Origin: a virus
DNA: 64,000 nucleotides
Virus record (IMG/VR): IMGVR_UViG_3300035188_001379
Location: 1 to 64,000 of that record
Strand: one strand, 5' to 3'
The translations under genes and the position numbers were made by a program. This document shows, piece by piece, positions 18,311-26,364 of this stretch. Position 1 is the stretch's first letter. The number at the start of each line of letters is the position of its first letter. The notes under the pieces were generated by a model. The model made no database searches. It saw nothing but the letters and a program-made list of their open reading frames with translations, and was not told the origin of the DNA.

Positions 18311-18420
18311 ATTTATATTACTTTGCATTAGACCATTACTGAATTGACCTTGGCCGGTTATCGGGGTGGAAAGCATAGACAGACAAACCAAACAACAAAA
18401 CACAAAGAAAGAAAAGACAT

Positions 18421-18933
18421 ATGATTAACTTCAAAAAAGGTCCTGCTCTTAGCTTACACCAAGTTAACTACGTAGGCCCGATCGACACTACTGACACCAC
18501 TCCAGCGACAGGTATTGTTTCTGGTATGGTTGTTCGCATTAATGCAGATGGTTCTGTTGGCACAGGAGCTACAAGCGACACTGCTGACGTGAATACTCTG
18601 TACGGGTTCGCAATCAACAACGCTAACGCTGGAGATGTGATTGAATCTGGTAAGATTGGTGTATTTGCTCTCGACGGTATGTCGGTAGTAGAAACCGATC
18701 AAACTGCTGAAACAATCACCTCGACCACCTACCCTATCGGCAAGGCTCTCTCTGTAGACACCGCTGGTAAGGTCAAGGCAGTAAACACTTCCACATACAC
18801 TGGCAAGATCATTGGATGGGTTGAAGGGATTCGCTCAATTCCTGCCCAATCTAACGGATCGACCGTGATCAACGGGCGTTCGTTCACGTATCCTGTCAGC
18901 ACAACCGTGCTGGGAATTAAGCTCGCCGTCTAA
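18421..18933 (+). CDS. Putative capsid decoration protein
   Basis: A 170-residue beta-rich protein encoded directly upstream of the major capsid protein. It has many Gly, Thr, Ser and Val and almost no charged helices (GIVSGMVVRINADGSVG, then a hydrophobic-alternating body). Size, fold type and position fit decoration or stabilisation proteins that bind the outside of HK97-type capsids. Codon use, like that of the capsid gene, is more GC-rich than in the neighbours, suggesting high expression. The identity is inferred from position and composition, not from a motif. Confidence 0.55.
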   Translation: MINFKKGPALSLHQVNYVGPIDTTDTTPATGIVSGMVVRINADGSVGTGATSDTADVNTLYGFAINNANAGDVIESGKIGVFALDGMSVVETDQTAETITSTTYPIGKALSVDTAGKVKAVNTSTYTGKIIGWVEGIRSIPAQSNGSTVINGRSFTYPVSTTVLGIKLAV

Positions 18934-18959
18934 CCTTAACCTGAGAAATAACAATTAAT

Positions 18960-19937
18960 ATGGAAAAAATCGCAAATCAGAGAGTATTTAACGACACGTT
19001 CGTTGAAATGGTTAAGGCTGGCGAAGAAAAGAAGGCCGCTGTCAGCGCACAGTCTTTTACCCGCAATAAGCTTCGTGAAGAAAGCTTCACAGAAAAGATT
19101 ATCACCCCTATCGACATCAGCAATGATGACCTCGACAAGGCTGAAAATCCTGAGCTGCTGGTTAAGTGGAACGATCGTGAGCCTGATACAGCCCCAGCTG
19201 TAACAATTCCTCTCGGCGTTGTGCCTGATATGTACCAGTTTGCTGGAACTCGTTATCCTTCTTACTTCACACGTATCACGTCTCCGAAGTACAACAAGGA
19301 CATCGACAACCTCCGCGGTTATGACTACGACATCCGTGCGATCATGCTCGAGTTGTCCACAAAGGATATCGCCACTGAGATCGACTCGCGCTTCATGGCT
19401 CGCGTTGATAGCATCATTGGCCCTGTCAACCAGGGGAACGTCCTCAATGGAACAGGTACGACTGTCCTCAGCGCGCTGCCGCAGAACGTTACAATCGCAG
19501 GAGGCATCACCCGTGAAAACGTGGCGGAAGCTTTCAAGGTGATTAAGCGTCTCCGTGTTCCATTTGGTCCCTCTCAGCCTGATGGCGGAGAAACCAAGGG
19601 AGTCATGTTGATGAACAATGTCACTGCTGACGACTTCGTCAAGATGAGCCGCTCTGAAGTTGGTGGTGACCTTGCGCAGGATATGTTTGTGAACGGTCTC
19701 CCTTCCAAGACCCTCTTGGGAGTCAAGCCGATCTATACCATCAAGCGTGATCTCGTCCCTGACGGTGTTATCTACCTGTTCTCTTCCGAAGAATTCTTCG
19801 GCAAGTACTACAGACTGCAGCCTCTCACAGTGTTCATGAAGAACGAGGCGTACTTCCTTGAGTACTTCCAGTACATGAACCTCTCGCTCGCGATTGGTAA
19901 CGTGAAGGGTGTTGTCAAGGTTGACTTCAACGGCTAA
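18960..19937 (+). CDS. Major capsid protein (HK97-fold type)
   Basis: A 325-residue protein that should form the capsid shell. The N-terminal 60 residues are charged and helical, like an N-arm. Then come mixed alpha/beta regions (DMYQFAGTRYPSYFTRI, DIATEIDSRFMARVDSIIG) and a C-terminal strand-rich part with GVKPIYTIKRDLVPDG and a YRLQPLTVFMKNEAYFLEY segment, typical of tailed-phage major capsid proteins. Length fits. It is followed by a strong terminator and preceded by protease, scaffold-like and decoration genes. The gene is visibly more GC-rich, with CGT/CTC/AAG-type codons, as expected for the most abundant protein. Confidence 0.8.
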   Translation: MEKIANQRVFNDTFVEMVKAGEEKKAAVSAQSFTRNKLREESFTEKIITPIDISNDDLDKAENPELLVKWNDREPDTAPAVTIPLGVVPDMYQFAGTRYPSYFTRITSPKYNKDIDNLRGYDYDIRAIMLELSTKDIATEIDSRFMARVDSIIGPVNQGNVLNGTGTTVLSALPQNVTIAGGITRENVAEAFKVIKRLRVPFGPSQPDGGETKGVMLMNNVTADDFVKMSRSEVGGDLAQDMFVNGLPSKTLLGVKPIYTIKRDLVPDGVIYLFSSEEFFGKYYRLQPLTVFMKNEAYFLEYFQYMNLSLAIGNVKGVVKVDFNG

Positions 19938-19963
19938 GTAGCCACTTCAACCTAGTAAGTTAT

Positions 19964-19990
19964 AAAAGGGGACCTTCGGGTCCCCTTTTT
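19964..19990 (+). terminator. Rho-independent terminator after the capsid gene
   Basis: A perfect stem AAAAGGGGACC / GGTCCCCTTTT closes on a TTCG tetraloop and ends in a T-run. It lies 27 nt after the capsid stop codon and just before a new promoter. Confidence 0.92.
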
Positions 19991-20006
19991 GCTGCCTATA
20001 ACCTAC

Positions 20007-20035
20007 TTGATATAACGTACACGCTGATTTATAAT
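20007..20035 (+). promoter_or_regulatory. Strong sigma70-like promoter, near-leaderless
   Basis: TTGATA (20007-20012), a 17-nt spacer and a perfect TATAAT (20030-20035) lie directly after the capsid terminator. ATG 20043 is only 8 nt beyond the -10, so initiation near 20041-20043 would give a leaderless or nearly leaderless transcript for the neck and tail block. Confidence 0.7.
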
Positions 20036-20042
20036 CAATATT

Positions 20043-20339
20043 ATGAGCCTAGACACCAACATCCTTTCTGAGTTTGACTCTTTTATTAAAAAGTATGCAG
20101 CTCAGATGTCTCCTAACCAACCAGAGCCAGGGAATGCGCCTACTTCTGTAGTGCATCCTCAGGTAAATGCAGGCAATAGTCTACCTAGAGAAACGCAGGC
20201 TCCTCCTCCTGTCAATAATTCCACATCAGGAGAAATACATAATCCTAGCGACGGTGCGAGTGGAGGAGGACCTAAGCCTGTAACAGCACCTAAACAGCCC
20301 CTAAGCATGTCAGGCTCATTCATTAAAAATTCTAAATAA
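20043..20339 (+). CDS. Small Pro/Ser/Gly-rich protein
   Basis: A 98-residue protein. The first 20 residues look helical (ILSEFDSFIKKYAAQM); the rest is Pro-, Asn-, Ser- and Gly-rich and probably disordered. It is the first gene after the terminator-promoter pair and ends 2 nt before the next gene. By position it could be a minor head or neck component. No family recognised. Confidence 0.55.
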   Translation: MSLDTNILSEFDSFIKKYAAQMSPNQPEPGNAPTSVVHPQVNAGNSLPRETQAPPPVNNSTSGEIHNPSDGASGGGPKPVTAPKQPLSMSGSFIKNSK

Positions 20340-20341
20340 TT

Positions 20342-20788
20342 ATGGCTACCCCAATACTCACAAGCGAAGAAGTGCGCCTTTTTTTACAAGATAGAGAAGA
20401 GCTGAATCCTCTTTTGCTAGGTATAAGATTTACTCCCGAGATGATTGAGCAAGCTATGATCAATACGGTGGATTATTTTAATCTAATGAATCCTCCGTTA
20501 GGTATGATGTTCACCCTAGAGTCTTTTCCTTACCGCTCTCTTTTGCTTCTAGGTACCGCCTCCTACTTGCTTAGGTCAGGGGCGATCAACGAGGCTGCGA
20601 ATCAGCTTTCTTATGCTGCAGATGGAGTACAAGTTAATGATAAAGACAAAGCGCAGATATTTATGTCTTTGTCTCAAAACCTTCAGCAAGACTTTAAAGA
20701 GCTTGGTCAGCAAATCAAGATGAACCATAATATCGCGCAGATTTATGGTGTGAAACATTCAGAATATATCTACAGACGTCGTTACTAA
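20342..20788 (+). CDS. Putative head-tail connector (neck) protein
   Basis: A 148-residue, mostly helical protein starting MATPILTSEEVRLFLQD. Its helical content, length and position between capsid and sheath genes suit a head-completion or adaptor protein. The C-terminus is basic and aromatic (YIYRRRY). It overlaps the next start by one base (TAATG). The call rests on context. Confidence 0.45.
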   Translation: MATPILTSEEVRLFLQDREELNPLLLGIRFTPEMIEQAMINTVDYFNLMNPPLGMMFTLESFPYRSLLLLGTASYLLRSGAINEAANQLSYAADGVQVNDKDKAQIFMSLSQNLQQDFKELGQQIKMNHNIAQIYGVKHSEYIYRRRY

Positions 20789-21141
20789 TGGCTGACAACG
20801 AAGATAGCCTTAATAGCGCAGCAAGTCAGCTTGCTGAGCAGCTCAAAATCAAAGCAAGTGACCCTATATTTAAAATTAAGCTTAGGCTTAAAAAAGGGTT
20901 AAAGAAGCTGAACCCTTTTAGCGCTCTGATGCAAGGCAAAGCAACTAAAGACGAAACAAGACAACATATGGTCAAGGCCAGCTCAACTGGTGATTATATG
21001 GTCTACCGTGGAAAAGATCCAGATAAACCAGACCCGTACGCTTCTGAAGAAAAAACATTACGTAACGGTATGCTGGTCCCGAATCTACCTAAGAATCCTT
21101 TTCACGTTAATTGTAATCCTAGCAATCTCTCAAATTACTAA
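20788..21141 (+). CDS. Small basic neck-region protein
   Basis: A 117-residue protein with an N-terminal helix, a strongly basic stretch near residues 28-45 (KIKLRLKKGLKKLNPF), and a Pro/Asn-rich C-terminus. The basic segment could contact DNA or the acidic portal channel, but no motif proves this. It ends 1 nt before the next gene. Confidence 0.5.
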   Translation: MADNEDSLNSAASQLAEQLKIKASDPIFKIKLRLKKGLKKLNPFSALMQGKATKDETRQHMVKASSTGDYMVYRGKDPDKPDPYASEEKTLRNGMLVPNLPKNPFHVNCNPSNLSNY

Positions 21142-21142
21142 T

Positions 21143-21964
21143 ATGCCTGTCGATCCTAGAAAAGCTTTTAAAAAAGTAGATGTCATTCCTGACTGGGAGA
21201 GAGGCCATTTTATTCAATGGCAGCTTGATCCTTTTTTTAAAGGCATGCCTCCATATAACTTTTCTCTAGAGATCTCTGCCACTAGTAATTTCTCAGAAAT
21301 AATGGCGGTTAAAGCAAATCTAGGCGATGTATTTTTTGCTGTGGATGACACTAGGCTGAAACAGTCTTGGGCTCCAAACTATTACTATAGAGTAGTATTG
21401 ATCACAAAGGACGGCAGGCAGTTCTATTCTACTCCTTTATTGTTCGGGTCTACTAGGCATGAACAGCGCAAATATGCAATGGCCTCAGATATCATTAGAA
21501 AAGAGCTGTTATTGTGTCGCTTTGTGGGTACAGAGGGCTGGCTGCTTCGCAGAAAATCCTACGGCTTTAAAAGCCCTACTACTCTAGCTAATCTAGACCC
21601 TGTATCTGGAGTACCCATAACTGATACTAAATTACAAGACTATGGCGTAGGAATCGACGAAGGGTATTTTGATCCTGTGCCGTGCGCGTTTTATATTGAA
21701 GCTAGCGCACAAGATAAACAGTTAGACCCCAACGGTATAGGTGTTAAAGAAACGTATAGCTCTCAAGTCAAACTTCCAGGTTATCCTATTGTGGAGGTGC
21801 GTGATGTTATCTGTGAAGCTAAGGATGGCTTTCGCTACAGTATACAGTCGAGAAACGCTAAGCAATTTCCAGGAACAAACATCGTGATAACACAGAAGGC
21901 CTCCATTAACCTAATCCCCCCAACGGACACGATTTATTCCATACCTTTACCAGTACCTCTTTAA
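21143..21964 (+). CDS. Putative neck / head-tail protein
   Basis: A 273-residue protein. The start is ATG 21143 (MPVDPRKAFKKVDVIPDW); the longer frame from 20990 only overlaps the previous gene. Residues 1-100 look like an FN3/Ig-type beta domain (WAPNYYYRVVLITKDGRQFYSTP). Then comes DIIRKELLLCRFVGTEGWLLRRKSYG followed by LDPVSG and YGVGIDEGYFDP. From memory, related phage neck proteins have CxxC pairs at this place (C..C-DP-TG and C..CYGTG); here those cysteines are replaced, so the presumed zinc knuckle is lost. Family assignment is by recollection and moderately sure. Confidence 0.5.
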   Translation: MPVDPRKAFKKVDVIPDWERGHFIQWQLDPFFKGMPPYNFSLEISATSNFSEIMAVKANLGDVFFAVDDTRLKQSWAPNYYYRVVLITKDGRQFYSTPLLFGSTRHEQRKYAMASDIIRKELLLCRFVGTEGWLLRRKSYGFKSPTTLANLDPVSGVPITDTKLQDYGVGIDEGYFDPVPCAFYIEASAQDKQLDPNGIGVKETYSSQVKLPGYPIVEVRDVICEAKDGFRYSIQSRNAKQFPGTNIVITQKASINLIPPTDTIYSIPLPVPL

Positions 21965-21965
21965 C

Positions 21966-22670
21966 ATGGACTCATCTGACAATAGTCAATCAGAATTTTG
22001 CGCACAACCTGACATTGCGTATGTTTCTCCTTATGTACGCGAGCGTCTTGAGCAAGACACTCGTATCATGGTATTAACTCCATGGACTGTGCAGAATATT
22101 TGCTACGAGATTATTAAAAACTATATGCTCGAGAACCCTCCACAAAAAGAAGGGTACAAATTCTCACAAACATATGCCGCAGACGATTTTGAGACAGGTA
22201 TAGCCTTGGAGATTGCATATCATTACAAAGACTCAGTTATTCAGAAACGCCCAGCCATCTACGTGTCTAGAGGAGATGTTGTAGTCCAATTTCCGACGAT
22301 AAATCAGACCATGGGAGTGTTTCCAAAAGAGTCTGAAAAAACAAAGTTCGCCATGTTGCAGATGCCCATAAATCTAGCTGTTGTAGCTACTAATATAGGG
22401 TTTGCTGAGCAGCTAGCTCAGTACATATTTAAAATATTTTTGCGCTACCAGGAGGTGATTCGCAATGACTTTTGTTTAAGGCAATTTAAACTTGTTTCCA
22501 TAGGGCAGCCTATACTATACTTAGAGAGTAAAGATCACTTCGTTGTTAACGTCCAGCTTCAAGCTGTGTTTGATATGGGCTCTGTTATCAAAGGGGATGA
22601 CCTTAAACTCAAAACAGTCAGTTACACAGTTTTTACAAGTTGCGCCGAACAGCCCCTTTTAAACCAGTAA
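21966..22670 (+). CDS. Putative tail completion / terminator protein
   Basis: A 234-residue mixed alpha/beta protein directly before the tail sheath, where myoviruses often encode the tail terminator or head-tail joining protein. The central part has alternating strands and a helix (PAIYVSRGDVVVQFPTINQ, then NLAVVATNIGFAEQLAQYIF), and the end is beta-rich (FVVNVQLQAVFDMG). No diagnostic motif is seen, so the call is positional. Confidence 0.45.
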   Translation: MDSSDNSQSEFCAQPDIAYVSPYVRERLEQDTRIMVLTPWTVQNICYEIIKNYMLENPPQKEGYKFSQTYAADDFETGIALEIAYHYKDSVIQKRPAIYVSRGDVVVQFPTINQTMGVFPKESEKTKFAMLQMPINLAVVATNIGFAEQLAQYIFKIFLRYQEVIRNDFCLRQFKLVSIGQPILYLESKDHFVVNVQLQAVFDMGSVIKGDDLKLKTVSYTVFTSCAEQPLLNQ

Positions 22671-22687
22671 GTTTTTTTAAAAAACTA

Positions 22688-22716
22688 TTGAAATACCTCT
22701 TTCATTTTACTAAAAT
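22688..22716 (+). promoter_or_regulatory. Sigma70-like promoter of the tail sheath gene
   Basis: TTGAAA (22688-22693), a 17-nt spacer and TAAAAT (22711-22716), continuing TAA. The leader to ATG 22756 is about 33 nt and A-rich. It contains AGGAG about 15 nt before the ATG, further than usual for a Shine-Dalgarno site. Confidence 0.62.
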
Positions 22717-22755
22717 TAACTCAGCAACCAATAGTCTAGGAGTAATAATAACAAT

Positions 22756-25700
22756 ATGGCATACATCACACCAAGAGTCTTAATTAAGCAGGAGTTTCTG
22801 CAAGTTCCAGTATACAGAGAATTCCCATTACCTGCGTTTATCATCGGACCGAATTACGCGTTGACCAGATATAGCGAAGCTGATGAAAAGCCTTTTACTG
22901 CGGTAGCTACATTGGATGGCGTTTCGCTTGAGTCAGGTAACTCTTATGTTGTCACCGCAGATACTAGATATGACTTTCCTAACGTTCCGGCTGGCGGAGA
23001 TGTTGACCATACCTACACAAAAGTCTACGCAGAATCCGTAGAGGCCAAATACTTTCCTCATCAGGATCTTCCAAGCGTCCCTGGAGCTGACGACGTCACC
23101 TTTTTAGTGGGTCCCTCCGGTCAGTATTACACCAACAGAGTTCAGCTGAACGCGACACTCAAGACCACGAATGGTTATACTCGTGATTCGTTTTTCGCTG
23201 AGCGTGATGTCGCTGTAGGAGATATTGTCGAGATCACCAGCTTAGACGCCGCAAATAACGAGACTGTGGTAAGATCGCGTATTAGCGGCTTGCTCGCCGA
23301 GACAGCCGCAGAAACACCATCCTTGGCTTCTGAGGTTGCTCCTCAGTATTATGCTAACGCTAACGGAGTATCCAACGGTACCAACCTTTTCACCTCACAA
23401 GGGGCAGACTTTATTGAGTCTGAGGTTGTCGGGAAGTATATTACCATTAATGGTATCGGTGTAAGACAGATTCTTTCTCGTCCTAACAGCTCCTCGTTGA
23501 TTTTGTCTTCTCCTGTAGCTACAGGAACAGCAAGAGGCTTTTTCATTGGCGGAGTTTATAATGATTTGGACAACTCACCTAAAGTTACGATGCTCACCGG
23601 CACAGTTACTGCAGGAGGAAGTTATACAGGCATCACCACAGCAATCGGCACCACCTCCGTTTATGTGGGCTATCCCTCACTGAATGTTCTGGAAGATACT
23701 TATACGATCACAGTTACTACAGGAGGATTAATCGACGCTGCAAGATTCCAGGTTACTTCATTGAATTCTGAAGCGCTCTATACAGGAAAGTCTCTCACTG
23801 TAACTGGCAGCAAGGGTGTTTTGGTTGTAGACGATAATGATGGGAATAACCTTACCTTTGAGTTCACAGTAAGTGATCCTCTTACTACTACCTTTGTCGC
23901 TTCGCCGACAGCGCAGTCTTGGACTATTGCCGGAACACGCGCCGCTGTCACTCAGGTTGTTCCTGATGCAGATGGTGACTATGCGGGTCAGTACGACATG
24001 ATCTATAAAGTTAAGGTAGATAGAGGCGGAACATTCTTCGACGGAGACAACGCAGACACTTGCGCAAGGCTGATTATCAGCTCGTCTAACATTGATAATA
24101 CTTCTCTTGTTCTTCCTGAGGCTGATGAGCCTTTCAGTGTAGGGACTTTTGGAGTTACTGCGAAGTTTGCTTCTGCACCCATCGGCAATGCTGGTAGCGG
24201 CTTCTACTTTATTGCAGGAGATACCTACTATATCCCAGTGGTGGCGGAGAAGCAGGGGAGAGTTTCGATCATCGAGCTTTCTGAAGACCTTCCTCAATCT
24301 GTGCTTGCAACTGCAACCAGCTCTTCTGCTTCGTTGTTTTTAACACAGAGGTCAATCCAGATTCCTGCTACGAGAAATCTCCTTACAGGAACTACCAATT
24401 GGGACCAGGACGGTAATTACATCACCATCAATGAAGGTCTCACCACATATGACCCGTATCTCGCGGTATCAGGTACACCTGTCCGTCTGCCTGTAGCTGC
24501 GGCTAAAATCTATGTAGAACATAGAGACTTGCTGCAAGACAATGTGGTAGCTATCGACTCTGTGCGTGATTTAGCCAGCGTCACAGATAAGTTGGGTACA
24601 GTACATCCTGATAATCCTCTCGCCCAAGGCGTGTATGATGCAGTTCTGAACGCCCAGAATCAGATTGTTTATTTCATCGGTGTAGCCACAGATGACCTGG
24701 AAGGTTACGCTGAAGCCATAAAGATCTCCGAAAAGAGCGATAAGGTTTACAGCTTTGTTCCTCTTACTTTTGACAGGACCATTCAGGACGCTGTAATCGC
24801 GCATGTTAACGCTTATAGTACTCCTGAAGTAGGACGCTGGAGAATTGCCTGGATATCTGCACAAGATAATAAGTCTTCTGTAATGTACGACTTGAAGCCT
24901 AACGGCGATCCGTACACTGCGACAGTGACAGACGATCCATCCGTGGCAGGTGTGCAGTATAAGCTGGTAACAGTGGCAGGAGCTAAGTTTATTGAAGACG
25001 GTGTAAGACCCAACGATGTTGTACGCTTGAACTTTAAGCTCAGCCCTGATGGCGAAGTTGTCTATGATGAGTATGTTGTAGATAGAGTACGCTCTAACTC
25101 GACGCTCTTGTTGACTACTCCATTGGCAGCAGCAATTACGTCTCCAATCAAGGCTCAAGTGGTGCGTAATTACACCAAGTCTGAAAGAGCCTATAACATT
25201 GCTCACATCGCCGGAGACTATAACAACAGACGTGTACGTGCAGTTTTCCCTGACACTTACAAGTATGGTGGAGTCACAAAGCAAGGCTACTTCGCAGCTG
25301 CAGGGCTTGCAGGCCTCAGATCTGGTGTCGTACCTCATCAAGGGTTAACTAACTCCGAATTCCTCGGAGCTGATGACTTGAGCAAGGTTGTGATTGAGTT
25401 TTCTCAAGATGATCTGAACACCTTAGCTGAGCAGGGCGTCTGGATCCTCACACAGGAAGTTGTTGGAGCTACTCCTTACGTCAGGCATCAGTTGACTACA
25501 GATACCCGTAGTCTGAATACTTCGGAAGATTCTATCACTACGAACGTAGATTCTATCAGCTACGCGTTAAAATCTGTACTTGCCCCATTCATTGGTCGTT
25601 ATAACATTAACCGTGAGAACATCTCGGCAGTTAAAGCGGCTGTGATTGAAGAACTGCGCTTTAGGGCGGGTAGTACCTATACTGTACGTGCCGGCAATCA

Positions 25701-25839
25701 GCTGGTGAGCTTCACTCCTGACACCGACATTATCAGGCTCGAGCAGAACGCCCAGTATAAAGATCGTATCGACGTAGAAGTACGCTTAAACGTACCATAC
25801 CCGATGAACTACATCAACTTGACGCTCATTGTCGGTTAA
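22756..25839 (+). CDS. Tail sheath protein
   Basis: A 1027-residue contractile sheath subunit. The C-terminal domain is typical: ISYALKSVLAPFIGRYN, AVIEELRFRAGSTYTV, then RIDVEVRLNVPYPMNYI, the strand that links neighbouring subunits. The N-terminus (MAYITPRVLIKQEF) also fits. It is longer than common sheaths (about 400-700 residues); the middle, about residues 180-560, is Thr/Ser/Gly-rich and beta-like and probably holds inserted surface domains. It has its own promoter and GC-richer, expression-adapted codons. It is followed by two small genes and the tail tube. Confidence 0.87.
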   Translation: MAYITPRVLIKQEFLQVPVYREFPLPAFIIGPNYALTRYSEADEKPFTAVATLDGVSLESGNSYVVTADTRYDFPNVPAGGDVDHTYTKVYAESVEAKYFPHQDLPSVPGADDVTFLVGPSGQYYTNRVQLNATLKTTNGYTRDSFFAERDVAVGDIVEITSLDAANNETVVRSRISGLLAETAAETPSLASEVAPQYYANANGVSNGTNLFTSQGADFIESEVVGKYITINGIGVRQILSRPNSSSLILSSPVATGTARGFFIGGVYNDLDNSPKVTMLTGTVTAGGSYTGITTAIGTTSVYVGYPSLNVLEDTYTITVTTGGLIDAARFQVTSLNSEALYTGKSLTVTGSKGVLVVDDNDGNNLTFEFTVSDPLTTTFVASPTAQSWTIAGTRAAVTQVVPDADGDYAGQYDMIYKVKVDRGGTFFDGDNADTCARLIISSSNIDNTSLVLPEADEPFSVGTFGVTAKFASAPIGNAGSGFYFIAGDTYYIPVVAEKQGRVSIIELSEDLPQSVLATATSSSASLFLTQRSIQIPATRNLLTGTTNWDQDGNYITINEGLTTYDPYLAVSGTPVRLPVAAAKIYVEHRDLLQDNVVAIDSVRDLASVTDKLGTVHPDNPLAQGVYDAVLNAQNQIVYFIGVATDDLEGYAEAIKISEKSDKVYSFVPLTFDRTIQDAVIAHVNAYSTPEVGRWRIAWISAQDNKSSVMYDLKPNGDPYTATVTDDPSVAGVQYKLVTVAGAKFIEDGVRPNDVVRLNFKLSPDGEVVYDEYVVDRVRSNSTLLLTTPLAAAITSPIKAQVVRNYTKSERAYNIAHIAGDYNNRRVRAVFPDTYKYGGVTKQGYFAAAGLAGLRSGVVPHQGLTNSEFLGADDLSKVVIEFSQDDLNTLAEQGVWILTQEVVGATPYVRHQLTTDTRSLNTSEDSITTNVDSISYALKSVLAPFIGRYNINRENISAVKAAVIEELRFRAGSTYTVRAGNQLVSFTPDTDIIRLEQNAQYKDRIDVEVRLNVPYPMNYINLTLIVG

Positions 25840-25849
25840 TTTAATCGTC

Positions 25850-26092
25850 ATGACTTCTTTTAAGGCAGGCTTTTTTAAATATGCCGAGGAGCAAGGTTTC
25901 TCTAAAGCCGAGGCCGAGCATTTATTCAAACAGGCTGAAGAATATCCAGCCACTGAACAAATGTTTCGAAGCCTTGCTCCTGAAGAAGAGTCTCACTCCC
26001 CTGAGGAATTAGAGGCTTTGTCCGAGTTGTTAAAGCAGCAAGCCATTAACAGTCAATTACATTTACCTGACGTACATCGTGTGCATTTATGA
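25850..26092 (+). CDS. Small protein with GF-A-G box
   Basis: An 80-residue protein; ATG 25850 follows the sheath stop, whereas the longer frame from 25829 overlaps it. Residues 3-32 (SFKAGFFKYAEEQGF, then AEAEHLFKQAEE) are the clearest copy of the short helical box seen in the head proteins at 11088, 11481 and 15585. The rest is acidic and helical. Its occurrence among tail genes suggests that the box is a portable module. Function unknown. Confidence 0.6.
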   Translation: MTSFKAGFFKYAEEQGFSKAEAEHLFKQAEEYPATEQMFRSLAPEEESHSPEELEALSELLKQQAINSQLHLPDVHRVHL

Positions 26093-26301
26093 AAGTAGTT
26101 GTCGCTGGTGATTTCAGAGAACCTATTCTTTTAAATACAGATAAAGCTACAGCTGTGATGATTTACTCTAGAGATGGTCGCCCAAATACTATTTTTAGAA
26201 TTATAGCTGATGGTGCAGGATGGATAAGATATACTAAAGGTGAAGACGCAAATTTTGATGAAGTAGCTCATTCGTTAGGATTGATAAATAACTCTAAATA
26301 A
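26089..26301 (+). CDS. Small hypothetical protein
   Basis: A 70-residue alpha/beta protein (MKVVVAGDFREPILLNTDK at the start) overlapping the previous gene by 4 nt (ATGA). It lies between sheath and tube genes and ends just before the tube promoter. No motif seen. Confidence 0.55.
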   Translation: MKVVVAGDFREPILLNTDKATAVMIYSRDGRPNTIFRIIADGAGWIRYTKGEDANFDEVAHSLGLINNSK

Positions 26302-26303
26302 TA

Positions 26304-26332
26304 TTGCACCCATCAAAAAGATACTGTAAAAT
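26304..26332 (+). promoter_or_regulatory. Probable promoter of the tail tube gene
   Basis: TTGCAC (26304-26309), a 17-nt spacer and TAAAAT (26327-26332), again continuing TAA. The -35 matches only in TTG. The leader to ATG 26365 is about 25 nt and A-rich. Confidence 0.5.
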
Positions 26333-26364
26333 TAAGCTAAGAAACATATAACCAATAAAATATT

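Noticed and set aside
24571-25341. 256-residue minus-strand frame within the tail sheath gene
   Set aside because: The sheath frame is well supported by its C-terminal domain; the opposite frame is Cys/Arg-rich with no coherent pattern.
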